Shown here: in pieces, positions 32,910 through 41,196 of the stretch
Position numbering within the stretch: position 1 is the first letter of the stretch
How the letters are laid out: each line of letters starts with the position of its first letter
DNA from: Haliea sp041746975
GTDB lineage: Bacteria > Pseudomonadota > Gammaproteobacteria > Pseudomonadales > Halieaceae
Assembly: GCA_041746975.1 (NCBI GenBank)
Contig: JBGTGB010000127.1
Coordinates: 1-49,463, forward strand
Length of the DNA: 49,463 nucleotides
Direction of reading: 5' to 3'
The notes under the pieces: generated by a model
The model's input: only the letters and a program-made list of their open reading frames with translations
Database searches by the model: none
What the model was told of the DNA's origin: nothing
Program-made: the position numbers and the translations under genes

Positions 32910-34499
32910 CTAGCCGCCAGAAGAATTCTTGCCAGTGTCGGACGTGTCACCTTTTTCATCCGTGCGCGTGGCGCCGCGATAGGCGTCCGCCAGGTGCCGC
33001 TTGTACATTTTACCGTTGTCCATCCGCGGCAGCTCACGGTCAAAATCCAGCGAGCGCGGCAGCTTGATGTGGGAGATGCGCTCGCGCAACCACTCCATGA
33101 TCTCGATGGCGACCTCATCGGTGGCATCGCCCCAGTTCTGTGGCTGAATCACCGCCTTGACCTCTTCCCCGAATTCCTCGTTGGGCACGCCGAAAACGGC
33201 AACGTCCGCCACCTTGTCGTGGGTGATCAGCAGATTCTCGATCTCCTGCGGGTAGATATTGACCCCGCCACTGATGATCATGAAGTGCTTGCGATCGGTC
33301 AGATACAGGAAACCGTCCTGATCGAGATAGCCGACATCTCCGGTTGTCGCCCAGCCGTGTTCATCGAAAGCCTCGGCGGTCTTTTCAGGTTCGTTGTAGT
33401 AGGTGAACTGGGCCTGTTCGCCGCTGAAATATACCGTGCCGATCTCACCGACGGGCAGTTCGTTGCCGTCGTCGTCGAGGATATGGATCTCGCCCAACAG
33501 GGAGGGGCCCACGGAACCTTTGTGCGTCAGCCAGTTGGCGGAATCGATTATGGTGATACCGATGCCTTCGCTGGCAGCGTAGTACTCCACAATCACTTCG
33601 CCCCACCAATTGATCATCTTCTCCTTTACCTCGATTGGGCAGGGGGCGGCGGCGTGAATGGCAAACTGCATGCTGCTGACGTCGTACTTGCTGCGCACTT
33701 CCTCCGGCAGCTTGAGCAGACGCACAAACATGATCGGCACCCATTGGCTGTGGGTCGCCCGATGCTCCTCGATCAGCGCCAGCGCGGCCTCGGGGTCGAA
33801 TTGTTCCATCACTACGGTGGTACCGCCCTGGTAGAGGGTCATCATGTTGTAGTGCAGCGGTGCTGCGTGATAGAGCGGAGCGGGCGACAGGTAAACCGTT
33901 TCCTCGCTGAAGCCAAAGGCGGCGCCGAGGCTTGCCGCCAGGGGGTGGGGAGTGTTGACGTCATCACCGGCGGGGGGCAGAAACACGCCCTTGGGCTTGC
34001 CGGTGGTTCCGGAGGAATACAGCATCGGCACTCCGTTGGCCTCGTCCTCAATGCGCTGCGCAGGCTGCAGGCCGGCGCTGTCATCCCAGGACTCAAAGCC
34101 GTCAACAATGCCGTCAACCATGTAGAAATGTTGGATGGCACCACTATTGGCCTCAAGGACCTCGCCAGCCACGGCGGCCAGGCCGTGCGAGGCGATAAAC
34201 AGCCTGGCGCCGCAGTTCTCGAGGATGTATGCGGTTTCGTCTCGTTTCAGGTGGGTGCTGATGGGGGTAAAGATCAGCCCGGCCCGCTGCGCCCCCCAGC
34301 AGATTTCCAGGAACTGGCGACAGTTCAGCAACATCATTCCTATATGGTCGCCCTTGTTCAGACCCAGCGACCGAAACAGCTGCGCCGCCTGGTTGCTGCG
34401 CTCGTCAAGTTCGGCATAGGTGACCATTTCGCCTGAGCCACCCATGATGATGGCGGGCTTGTGAGGGTAGGTTTCAGCGGTCAGTGCGGGGTGTGGCAT
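32910..34499 (-). CDS. AMP-dependent acyl-CoA synthetase (second)
   Basis: A 529-residue ANL ligase, only distantly like the one at 22955. Motifs are the P-loop YSSGTTGKPKGVFL, YYAASEGIGI, HGWATTGDVGYLD, the hinge block DRKHFMIISGGVNIYPQEIE and the catalytic lysine in RMDNGKMYKRHL. The C-terminus ends in a hydrophilic tail (TSDTGKNSSGG). The ATG at 34497-34499 is chosen because AAGG lies about 9 bases upstream; the frame is open for 12 more codons. It stands alone on the minus strand, converging on the RND pump gene (8-base gap). The substrate is unknown, probably a fatty or aromatic acid. It ends in TAG. Confidence 0.9.
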   Translation of the reverse strand: MPHPALTAETYPHKPAIIMGGSGEMVTYAELDERSNQAAQLFRSLGLNKGDHIGMMLLNCRQFLEICWGAQRAGLIFTPISTHLKRDETAYILENCGARLFIASHGLAAVAGEVLEANSGAIQHFYMVDGIVDGFESWDDSAGLQPAQRIEDEANGVPMLYSSGTTGKPKGVFLPPAGDDVNTPHPLAASLGAAFGFSEETVYLSPAPLYHAAPLHYNMMTLYQGGTTVVMEQFDPEAALALIEEHRATHSQWVPIMFVRLLKLPEEVRSKYDVSSMQFAIHAAAPCPIEVKEKMINWWGEVIVEYYAASEGIGITIIDSANWLTHKGSVGPSLLGEIHILDDDGNELPVGEIGTVYFSGEQAQFTYYNEPEKTAEAFDEHGWATTGDVGYLDQDGFLYLTDRKHFMIISGGVNIYPQEIENLLITHDKVADVAVFGVPNEEFGEEVKAVIQPQNWGDATDEVAIEIMEWLRERISHIKLPRSLDFDRELPRMDNGKMYKRHLADAYRGATRTDEKGDTSDTGKNSSGG

Positions 34500-34705
34500 G
34501 ATGCGATCCTTGTGGTGAACAGCTTGGAGCAGCAAGACATCATAAGGTGCCCCATCGGGCGAGGCAACGAGTCACCTCGAGCGTAATGGGCCGGTTCACT
34601 GGCAGTTGTAGGAATTCATCGGCGTCCAGTGCTGATCTCCCTCGCGCAGGGTGGCTGAATCTGATGTAACGCAGTCCTTGGGGTGGTGGCGCGGGCGGGC
34701 TAACA

Positions 34706-34727
34706 TACTGTTTATATACGTACAGTA
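34706..34727. promoter_or_regulatory. LexA-like palindrome with a 10-bp spacer
   Basis: TACTGT (34706-34711) and ACAGTA (34722-34727) are perfect inverted repeats around an AT-rich 10-base centre. The half-sites equal those of the E. coli SOS box (TACTGT-N8-ACAGTA), but the spacer is two bases longer. The site ends 13 bases before the ATG of the DUF222-HNH gene, a normal place for an operator. The preceding gap (34500-34705) shows nothing else recognisable. Confidence 0.4.
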
Positions 34728-34740
34728 TTGAGGCTTTGCC

Positions 34741-36160
34741 ATGGGCATGCCGGCGATTTTGGACGATGGATGTCAGCGGCTGACCGGGGCGGAACTGGGT
34801 CACGCGATAACTCTCCTCTCGGCGCAGATGAATGCCGCGAATCACCTCCTCTTGCGATTGATAGCCGAATTTGATCGCTGTGGCGCTTGGCGCGAACAGG
34901 GAACGATGCGCTCCTGTGCCCACTGGCTGGTGGCACATTGCGGCATCACCCTGGGCGCTGCGCGGGAGAAGGTGCGGGTGGCGCGGCAATTGGAAGTGCT
35001 GCCCGAGGTCAATGACGTTTTCTCGAAGGGCGGCATCTCTTACTCCAAAGTGCGTGCCATTACCCGCGCGGCCTGCGATCAGGTGGCCACGCCGGAGAAC
35101 GAGGGCTTTATGGTGCACCTGGCGCAGCAGAACAGCGCCGGGCACCTGGAAAGGCTGGTGAGCAGGCACGAGCCCGTCGCAGAGCCGGGGTTGGCCGGGT
35201 TGCTGGAGTGTGGGCTTGAGGAAAGTGCGGGTGTCGGGGTGTCGGGCGAGCAGGCTGACAGTGGCGCCGCGCCGGCGCTGGATACTGAAGCAATGCGCGA
35301 GCTGGCCCGTGAACTCTACTGGTTCCAGGACGAGGACGGCATGTGGATTATTCATGCCAAACTGCCGCCAGAGCAGGGGCAACTGGTCGTTAAGGCCCTG
35401 CAGGCCGTGGCCCGACCGCTGGCGGAGGAGCGCCAGGAAGAGTGGCAGGCAAAGCAGAAGGTGCGCATGCAAGCGGTGGCGCGCAAGCTCCTCCAGCGTA
35501 AGAAGGCCAATGTAGAAACGAGTGCAGAAAGCAGCGTGAAGGAAGCCAAAGCTGATCAAGTTGCCTACGCGCGGGCCGAGGAAAAAAATTTCCGCGGAGA
35601 TTTTTTCGCAGCATATGAACCAGGTGCGAGCCGATGCGCTGGTGGCGATGGTAGAACACTTTCTGGCCTCGGGGCCCAATTATCGGGGCCTGCAAGGGTT
35701 GAAGGGGGCCGAGCGCTGCCAGGTTGTGATGCACGTGGACATTAACACCCTGCGTGAGCAGCGATCGGGAGTGTGTTGCACCCATGGGCGGGCGCACTTC
35801 GAGGATAAACCGTGGCTGTCGCCTTCCACCGCGCGGCGGCTGAGTTGTGATTCGTCCCTGGTCACGGTGCTGGAAGATGATGCGGGGAAGGTGCTGAACG
35901 TGGGCAGGAAGTCGCGGATTGTGCCGGAGCGTATTCGCCGTGCGCTGCGCGAGCGGGACGGGGTCTGCCAGTATCCGGGCTGCCAGGAATCAGAGTATGC
36001 GGATGCCCACCATATCCAGCACTGGGCGGAGGGAGAGGAAACACGGCTGGATAACCTGGTGACGCTGTGTCGATTTCACCATCGGCAGCTGCACCGAGGC
36101 TGTTTTGATGTCCGTCTGAACGGGATTGCCGCGGAAATCTTACCGCCAGAGGATTTTTAG
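34741..36160 (+). pseudogene. DUF222-HNH endonuclease (13E12-like), frameshifted
   Basis: Two overlapping frames together encode a full DUF222 plus HNH nuclease of about 470 residues. The first frame (ATG 34741) carries DUF222: LLRLIAEFDRCGAW, SCAHWLVAHCGITLGAAREK and the FSKGGISYSKVRAITR block. Homology leaves it near 35581 and resumes in the +1 frame with ISAEIFSQHMNQVRADALVA, ending in the HNH motif CQYPGCQE, ADAHHIQHWAEGEET, LDNLVTLCRFHHRQLH. Removing one A from the A7 run at 35582-35588 restores a continuous protein. The break is thus a single-base slip: true mutation, sequence error, or slippage-tolerant expression. The family is common in actinobacteria and occurs in some marine gammaproteobacteria. 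A LexA-like palindrome sits just upstream. Function is unproven; the HNH centre looks complete. Confidence 0.85.
35582..35588 (+). other. A7 homopolymer at the frameshift point
   Basis: Seven consecutive A, followed within 20 bases by six T (35601-35606). The DUF222-HNH reading frame changes here. A six-A run would keep one open frame through the whole gene. Confidence 0.7.
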
Positions 36161-36241
36161 GGGCAGTGGATTCCCTGGGGAAAGAGGACCCCTTGAAAGC
36201 AGCAGCCATCGAAGCGGGTTTGCATAGGAGGGTTTGCGGAC

Positions 36242-37093
36242 TCAACGCAACCGCATCAGCCCCTGTTGCACCACTGACGCCACCAGCACACCCGCGCGGT
36301 TGTAGAACTTGCCCCGAGCCAGGCCGCGGCCGCCGCTGACGCGCTCGGCCTCGACGGTATGCAGGAGCCAGTCATCGGCCCGAACGGGATTGTGAAACCA
36401 CAGGGCGTGATCAAGGCTTGCTACCTGGCAGTCATCCAACAGGTAACTGCGCCCGGTTGCTGCCAGGCACACGTCGATCAGCAGGATATCCGACATATAG
36501 GCAAGCAGACTGGCATGCAGGGATTGCTCCTCCGGCACCGGCCCGGTGGTTTTCACCCAGGCCTCCAGGTGCGGGGGCATCGGTTTGGGATTGCGCCAGT
36601 CAACCGGATTCACCAACCGGACATCCAGGTCGAGGCCAGTGCCCACCATGAAGCTTTCGTCCATGGTGCCATTCGCCAATGCCCGCTCCCGCTCGCTGGG
36701 CAGGGTTTCCGGCGCCGGCACCGGCAGCAGGGGTTGCTGGAATTCATCGCCGCGCCCCTCGCGCTGAAACGACACCGAGGACACCAGGATCGGCTTGCCC
36801 CGCTGCAGGGCCACAACCCGGCGCGAACTGAGGCTGCCACCGTCCAGTGCCCGGTCCACCTCCAGGCGGATTTCTTCTCCGGGATCACCGGGACGCAGGA
36901 AATAGGCGTGCTGGGAATGCACCGCCCGCTCCGGGTCGACGGTCTCGCCCGCGGCCCGCAACGCCTGGGCCAGTACCTGGCCGCCGTAAACCCGGGGGGC
37001 CCTGGGGTGCATATTATGGGCGACGAAGGCGTCTGTACCCTCGGCGCGGGGCGACAGAATCTGCAGCAGCTGGTCGAGCATAAGGGGAATCAT
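36242..37093 (-). CDS. tesB: Acyl-CoA thioesterase II
   Basis: A 283-residue double-hotdog TesB thioesterase, which hydrolyses medium- and long-chain acyl-CoA to free acid and CoA. Recognisable blocks are RVYGGQVLAQALRAAGETV, HSQHAYFLRPGDP, LHASLLAYMSDILLI (catalytic Asp region), ASLDHALWFH and the C-terminal VVQQGLMR with the active-site Gln. Length matches E. coli TesB (286). Two starts are possible four codons apart (MIPLM); neither has a clear ribosome site. It converges on the DUF222-HNH gene and is divergent from the D-amino-acid operon. Confidence 0.94.
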   Translation of the reverse strand: MIPLMLDQLLQILSPRAEGTDAFVAHNMHPRAPRVYGGQVLAQALRAAGETVDPERAVHSQHAYFLRPGDPGEEIRLEVDRALDGGSLSSRRVVALQRGKPILVSSVSFQREGRGDEFQQPLLPVPAPETLPSERERALANGTMDESFMVGTGLDLDVRLVNPVDWRNPKPMPPHLEAWVKTTGPVPEEQSLHASLLAYMSDILLIDVCLAATGRSYLLDDCQVASLDHALWFHNPVRADDWLLHTVEAERVSGGRGLARGKFYNRAGVLVASVVQQGLMRLR

Positions 37094-37115
37094 CTATGAT
37101 GGCAGGCAAGAGATC

Positions 37116-37121
37116 ATTATC
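37116..37121 (-). promoter_or_regulatory. Possible -10 box of tesB
   Basis: GATAAT on the minus strand, 22 bases before the tesB start; no convincing -35 hexamer. The 87-base divergent region (37094-37180) must also hold the promoter of the DUF1445-pxpABC operon, which I could not place. Confidence 0.3.
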
Positions 37122-37180
37122 CCGTTTTCCGGGCGCAGCCTCCAGTGGCCCGCCCTGCCCTATGCCAAACGAGGTTTATC

Positions 37181-37966
37181 GTGAACAGGATTTACACTCC
37201 CGCCGAACTGCGCCGCCGCATCCGCAGCGGCGAACACACCGGCAACACATCGGGTTTTGCCTCCGGCTTCGTGCAGTGCAATATCGTGATCCTCCCCGCT
37301 GCCTGGGCCAACGATTTCCTCCGCTTCTGTCAGGCTAACCCCAAACCATGCCCGCTAATCGCCAGTTCCGCCACACCCGGCGACCCGGCGCTACCACTTT
37401 TGGGGGATATAGACATCCGTTCCGACGTGCCAAGCTACCGGGTTTTCAGGGACGGGACCCTGCAGGAAGAGCGCAACGACATCACCGGCCTCTGGCAGGA
37501 TGACCTGGTCACCTTTGCCCTGGGCTGCTCGTTCTCCTTCGAAGAGGCCCTGTTGGCTGACGGCCTGGAAGTACGCAATGTGACTGAGGGCGTCAATGTA
37601 CCGATGTATCGGACTGACATAGATTGCCAGCCGGCGGGGCCCTACTCCGGCAAGATGGTGGTGAGCATGCGGCCATTCAAGGCGGCAAGTGCTATCCGCG
37701 CTATCCAGATCTGCACCCGCTTCCCGTCGGTCCACGGTGCGCCCATTCACCTGGGCGATCCGGCGCAGATCGGGATCCGCGATCTGGAGCGGCCGGACTA
37801 CGGCGACCGGGTGAGTATCAAGGCCGGGGAGATGCCGGTGTTCTGGGCCTGCGGCGTGACCCCGCAGGTAGCGCTGGAGCAGGCGCGTCCTCCGCTGGCA
37901 ATTACCCACAGCCCGGGCTGCATGCTGGTAACCGACCTGCTCAATAGCCAACTGGCGATACTATGA
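37181..37966 (+). CDS. DUF1445 protein, N-terminal half of a split D-glutamate cyclase
   Basis: A 261-residue DUF1445 (YcsI-like, Pfam D-Glu_cyclase) protein. Family blocks are all present: NTSGFASGFVQCNIVILP, FCQANPKPCPLI, DIRSDVPSYRVFRDG, ALGCSFSFEEAL, VPMYRTDIDC, MVVSMRP, HGAPIHLGDPAQIGI and VFWACGVTPQ with ITHSPGCMLVTD. In animal DGLUCY this domain is fused to a DUF4392 domain and the enzyme turns D-glutamate into 5-oxo-D-proline. Here DUF4392 is a separate gene at 40329. In Bacillus the DUF1445 gene ycsI also sits in the 5-oxoprolinase cluster. The start is GTG 37181 with GAGG 7 bases upstream. Its TGA overlaps the pxpA ATG (ATGA). First gene of a seven-gene operon. Confidence 0.88.
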   Translation: MNRIYTPAELRRRIRSGEHTGNTSGFASGFVQCNIVILPAAWANDFLRFCQANPKPCPLIASSATPGDPALPLLGDIDIRSDVPSYRVFRDGTLQEERNDITGLWQDDLVTFALGCSFSFEEALLADGLEVRNVTEGVNVPMYRTDIDCQPAGPYSGKMVVSMRPFKAASAIRAIQICTRFPSVHGAPIHLGDPAQIGIRDLERPDYGDRVSIKAGEMPVFWACGVTPQVALEQARPPLAITHSPGCMLVTDLLNSQLAIL

Positions 37967-38697
37967 TGCTACTAAATTGCGATCTCGGAGAAAGCTTTGG
38001 CAGCTGGAAAATGGGGATGGATGCCGAGGTCATGCCCCACATCGACCAAGCCAATATCGCCTGCGGTTTTCACGCTGGCGACCCGGTCACTATCGACAGG
38101 ACGCTGGCGCTCGCGGCCCGGCACGGCGTCACCGTGGGAGCGCACCCGGCTTACCCGGATCTCGTGGGATTCGGCCGCCGCTCCATGCAACTGGACGACC
38201 AGGAGCTGGCCAGCAGCCTGCGCTACCAGATCGCGGCCCTCGATGGCATGGCGCAGTGCCACGGCCTGCAACTCACCTATGTCAAACCCCACGGTGCCCT
38301 CTACAACGACATGATGGCCAACAGCCAGATCCGGCAAGGGGTAATGGCAGCGATCGCTGGCTGGCACCGCCCCCTGGCACTGATGCTGCAGGCGACACCG
38401 CAGGCAGAGGAGCATCGGCGCGAGGCGCAGGCACTCGGTCTCGCGCTATTGTTCGAGGCTTTCGCCGACCGCTGCTACGACGACGACGGGCGCCTGCTGT
38501 CGCGAAAAAAACCGCAGGCGGTGCACGATCGTGAGCGCATGCTGGCACAGGTGGACGAACTCTGCCGCGAGGGCACGGTCACCACGATCAGTGGCAAGCG
38601 TCTGCAGCTTGCGGTCGACACCGTGTGCGTGCATGGCGACAACCTCGAAGGTGTGCGCGCCATTGAAGCCGTGCGTGCGCTTATCAAAGGAGCCTGA
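37963..38697 (+). CDS. pxpA: 5-oxoprolinase subunit A (LamB/YcsF family)
   Basis: A 244-residue PxpA. With PxpB and PxpC it forms the ATP-dependent 5-oxoprolinase that opens pyroglutamate to glutamate in the cytoplasm. The family motifs are intact: LLNCDLGESFG at the start, IDQANIACGFHAGDP, GAHPAYPDLVGFGRR, TYVKPHGALYND and VCVHGDN near the end, holding the conserved polar and His residues. Length is normal (about 250). It starts with two adjacent ATG codons, the first overlapping the stop of the DUF1445 gene, which indicates translational coupling. Confidence 0.95.
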   Translation: MMLLNCDLGESFGSWKMGMDAEVMPHIDQANIACGFHAGDPVTIDRTLALAARHGVTVGAHPAYPDLVGFGRRSMQLDDQELASSLRYQIAALDGMAQCHGLQLTYVKPHGALYNDMMANSQIRQGVMAAIAGWHRPLALMLQATPQAEEHRREAQALGLALLFEAFADRCYDDDGRLLSRKKPQAVHDRERMLAQVDELCREGTVTTISGKRLQLAVDTVCVHGDNLEGVRAIEAVRALIKGA

Positions 38698-38704
38698 ACC
38701 GCGC

Positions 38705-39388
38705 ATGCAGCTTAGCTACGCCGGCGACAATGCGGTGATACTCTACCTCGGCGAAAGCGCCAGCGCTGCCGTCGCCGCCCGGGTCCAGGCCGCTGCGGCC
38801 GCGGCCCGCACGGTGCTGGGACACGACCTCATTGACCTGGTGCCCTCCTACGCTTCCCTGCTGGTCATCTACGACCCCCTGCGCACGGACCATATGAGCG
38901 TCCTTCAGCGCCTGCAAGGTATCCGCGAAGCTATTGACAATGCCAGCGCCAGCGAAAGTGGCCGGGAAATCATATTGCCGGTGTATTACAGCACGGAATC
39001 AGGACCCGACCTGGAGCGGCTGGCCCAGCAGTGCGAGCTATCCGTGGAGGAAGTAATAGAGCTGCACAGCAGTGCCGAGTACCGGGTCTACGCCATCGGT
39101 TTTGCCCCGGGTTTCGCCTACCTGGGCGAAGTGGACCCGCGCATCGCCGTGCCGCGGCTGGCCACGCCCAGGTCCAAAGTACCGAGGGGCGCGGTGGCCA
39201 TCGCCGATCGCCAGACCGCGGTGTACCCGGCCGTGTCACCGGGCGGCTGGAACCTGATCGGCAACTGCCCGCAACGGATGTTTGACCCGGATGCGGAGCC
39301 CAGCATGCCGGTTGCCGTCGGCGACCGTGTACGCTTTGAACCGATCTCCCGGGCGCGCTTTCTGGAGCTGGGCGGGGAACTGGCATGA
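38705..39388 (+). CDS. pxpB: 5-oxoprolinase subunit B (KipI family)
   Basis: A 227-residue PxpB/KipI-type protein (carboxyltransferase-like domain, subdomain 1). It starts MQLSYAGDNAVILYLGE at ATG 38705, just after the pxpA stop, with AAAGGAG over that stop. Key blocks are EYRVYAIGFAPGFAYLGEVD, VPRGAVAIADRQTAVYP and SPGGWNLIGNCP, which form the conserved cyclophilin-like face shared with allophanate hydrolase subunits. In Bacillus, KipI also inhibits a sporulation kinase; that role is not expected here. It overlaps pxpC as ATGA. Confidence 0.94.
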   Translation: MQLSYAGDNAVILYLGESASAAVAARVQAAAAAARTVLGHDLIDLVPSYASLLVIYDPLRTDHMSVLQRLQGIREAIDNASASESGREIILPVYYSTESGPDLERLAQQCELSVEEVIELHSSAEYRVYAIGFAPGFAYLGEVDPRIAVPRLATPRSKVPRGAVAIADRQTAVYPAVSPGGWNLIGNCPQRMFDPDAEPSMPVAVGDRVRFEPISRARFLELGGELA

Positions 39389-40332
39389 GCCTGATTGTGC
39401 GCCAGCCGGGCCTGCTGAGCCTGCTCCAGGATCCGGGCCGCTTTGGCCGGCACGGCATCGGTCTTACCACCGGCGGCCCGCTGGACCGCGAGGCCTTCGA
39501 GCTGTGTCAGCGCCTGCTGGGCAACGATCCCGGCTGCACCGCGATCGAGGCGAGCTTTGGCGGGCTGGAACTGGAGGCCCAGACCGACACTTTCATCTGC
39601 GTCACCGGGGCAACCGTGCCCCTGACGATCAACGACCGGGAGCGGGCGCTGTGGACGGTCCACAAGATCGAAGCCGGCGACCACATCACCCTCGGCTACG
39701 CCAAAGACGGCTGCCGCAGCTATCTGGGCGTGGCGGGCGGTTTCAACATTGCGCCACAGTTTGGCAGCAGCGCCACTGTAGTGAGGGAAAAGCTGGGCGG
39801 TCTGCGCGGTGACAAGCTCGCTCCCGAGGATGTCCTGCCCTGCGCCAGGGTGACTGAACAGGTACGCCTGCAACTGCCCCGGGACCTGCAGCCGCAGTAC
39901 CCGCGGCAAGTAACAGTCAGAGTCATACCCGGCTACCAGCAACATCACTTCGACCGCCTGCAGCAGCGGCGCTTTTTCAGCAGCGCCTGGACGGTGTCCC
40001 AGCGCTGTGACCGCATGGGCTACCGTCTGGAGGGACCCGCCATTCACTGTGACATCGAGGGCATCCTCTCCGAGGGTATCTGCTTCGGTGCGATCCAGAT
40101 CCCCGCCGACGGGCAGCCGATCGTGCTGCTGAACGATCGCCAGACCATCGGTGGCTACCCCAAGATCGGCGCCGCCCTGTCCCTGGACGCCGGTCGCATG
40201 GCGCAGCTACAGCCGGGAGGTACCGTACATTTTGCGGCCATCAGTCCGCACGACGCCCACAATGCTCTGCATCTCCACCACTGGCGTATACAGCACATGC
40301 CTTTGCAGGAATCCCAGGAGCGCGACCGGTGA
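39385..40332 (+). CDS. pxpC: 5-oxoprolinase subunit C (KipA family)
   Basis: A 315-residue PxpC, biotin-dependent carboxyltransferase-like subdomain 2. Signature blocks are GLLSLLQDPGRFGRHGIGLT, GGPLDREAFELCQRLLGND, a central SYLGVAGGF and LLNDRQTIGGYPKIGA. It forms the catalytic complex with PxpA and PxpB. Start and stop both overlap neighbours by 4 bases (ATGA at 39385 and at 40329), so the operon is translated as one coupled unit. Confidence 0.94.
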   Translation: MSLIVRQPGLLSLLQDPGRFGRHGIGLTTGGPLDREAFELCQRLLGNDPGCTAIEASFGGLELEAQTDTFICVTGATVPLTINDRERALWTVHKIEAGDHITLGYAKDGCRSYLGVAGGFNIAPQFGSSATVVREKLGGLRGDKLAPEDVLPCARVTEQVRLQLPRDLQPQYPRQVTVRVIPGYQQHHFDRLQQRRFFSSAWTVSQRCDRMGYRLEGPAIHCDIEGILSEGICFGAIQIPADGQPIVLLNDRQTIGGYPKIGAALSLDAGRMAQLQPGGTVHFAAISPHDAHNALHLHHWRIQHMPLQESQERDR

Positions 40333-41171
40333 ATGACCAAACTCTAAGCGAAACCATCGAGGCCCTGCTGGTCGCGCGCAACCCGCGCCAGATGCAGACC
40401 GCCCGCGCCGCGCTGACACCGGGTTACTACCTTCGCGCTGCCGCACTGCTGCGTGACATCCGCGGCACGGTGCTGATCGGCACCGGCTTCCCGGTGGCAA
40501 ATACCTTTGAAACCGACGGTCCGGTGGGCGCCATAGCCCTGTATCAAGGTCTCAAGGCCCTTGGCGCACAGCCGGTCATCGCCTGTGCCAATCCGCTGGC
40601 CGAAGCCCTCGCCGCTGACTATCGCGTCCTGCCCCTGACCAGTGCTCCCGCCGATGGCGGCGAGCCCTCGGCCAGGGCCTGGCTGGATGCAAGCAAGCCG
40701 GCCGCCGTCATTTCCATCGAACGCCCGGGCCTGACCGCGGACGGACACTATTACAACATGCGCGGTGAAGATATCAGCCCACGCTGCGGCGTCTTCGACC
40801 CCTTTCTCACCCGCGCAGAATGTCCCACCATAGCTATCGGGGACGGCGGCAACGAGATCGGCATGGGCAAGATCGCCGATGCCATCGCGGCTCTGGATAT
40901 CCGGGTGGCGATTACCGGCTGCGACGAGCTGCTGGTGGCGGACGTGTCCAACTGGGGTGCCTACGGCCTGCTCGCCTTTCTCGGCCGCTGGTCACAGCGC
41001 GACCTGCTGGGCGAATTTTCACCGCTGGCGACGCTGCGCTATCTCTCCGAGCGCGGCAGCGTCGATGGTGTCACCCGCGAAAACACGCTCACCGAGGATG
41101 GCATGGCGCCCACCGAGGGGGATGCCGTAATCCGGGAGCTCAGGCGCCTGACGGGCTTCCTGCACAACTGA
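40329..41171 (+). CDS. DUF4392 protein, C-terminal half of a split D-glutamate cyclase
   Basis: A 280-residue DUF4392 protein (Pfam GLUCM-like C-terminal domain). Typical blocks are VLIGTGFPV, ETDGPVGAIAL, SIERPGLTADGHYYNMRG, CPTIAIGDGGNEIGMGKI and VADVSNWGAYGLLAFLG. In animal DGLUCY this domain follows DUF1445 in the same chain. Here pxpABC lies between the two genes, so the pair probably works together with the 5-oxoprolinase. The start is GTG 40329, overlapping the pxpC TGA by 4 bases. A 25-base gap separates it from the transaminase gene. Confidence 0.86.
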   Translation: MNDQTLSETIEALLVARNPRQMQTARAALTPGYYLRAAALLRDIRGTVLIGTGFPVANTFETDGPVGAIALYQGLKALGAQPVIACANPLAEALAADYRVLPLTSAPADGGEPSARAWLDASKPAAVISIERPGLTADGHYYNMRGEDISPRCGVFDPFLTRAECPTIAIGDGGNEIGMGKIADAIAALDIRVAITGCDELLVADVSNWGAYGLLAFLGRWSQRDLLGEFSPLATLRYLSERGSVDGVTRENTLTEDGMAPTEGDAVIRELRRLTGFLHN

Positions 41172-41196
41172 ACACGAATCAACACAGGATTTGAAC

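Noticed and set aside
32994..34436. 480-codon plus-strand open frame opposite the second acyl-CoA ligase
   Set aside because: Shadow of the ligase gene; all ANL motifs are on the minus strand.
36161..36241. Terminator between the HNH gene and tesB
   Set aside because: Only short, imperfect G/C repeats (CCCTGGGG, GGACCCC) and no T run; not convincing.
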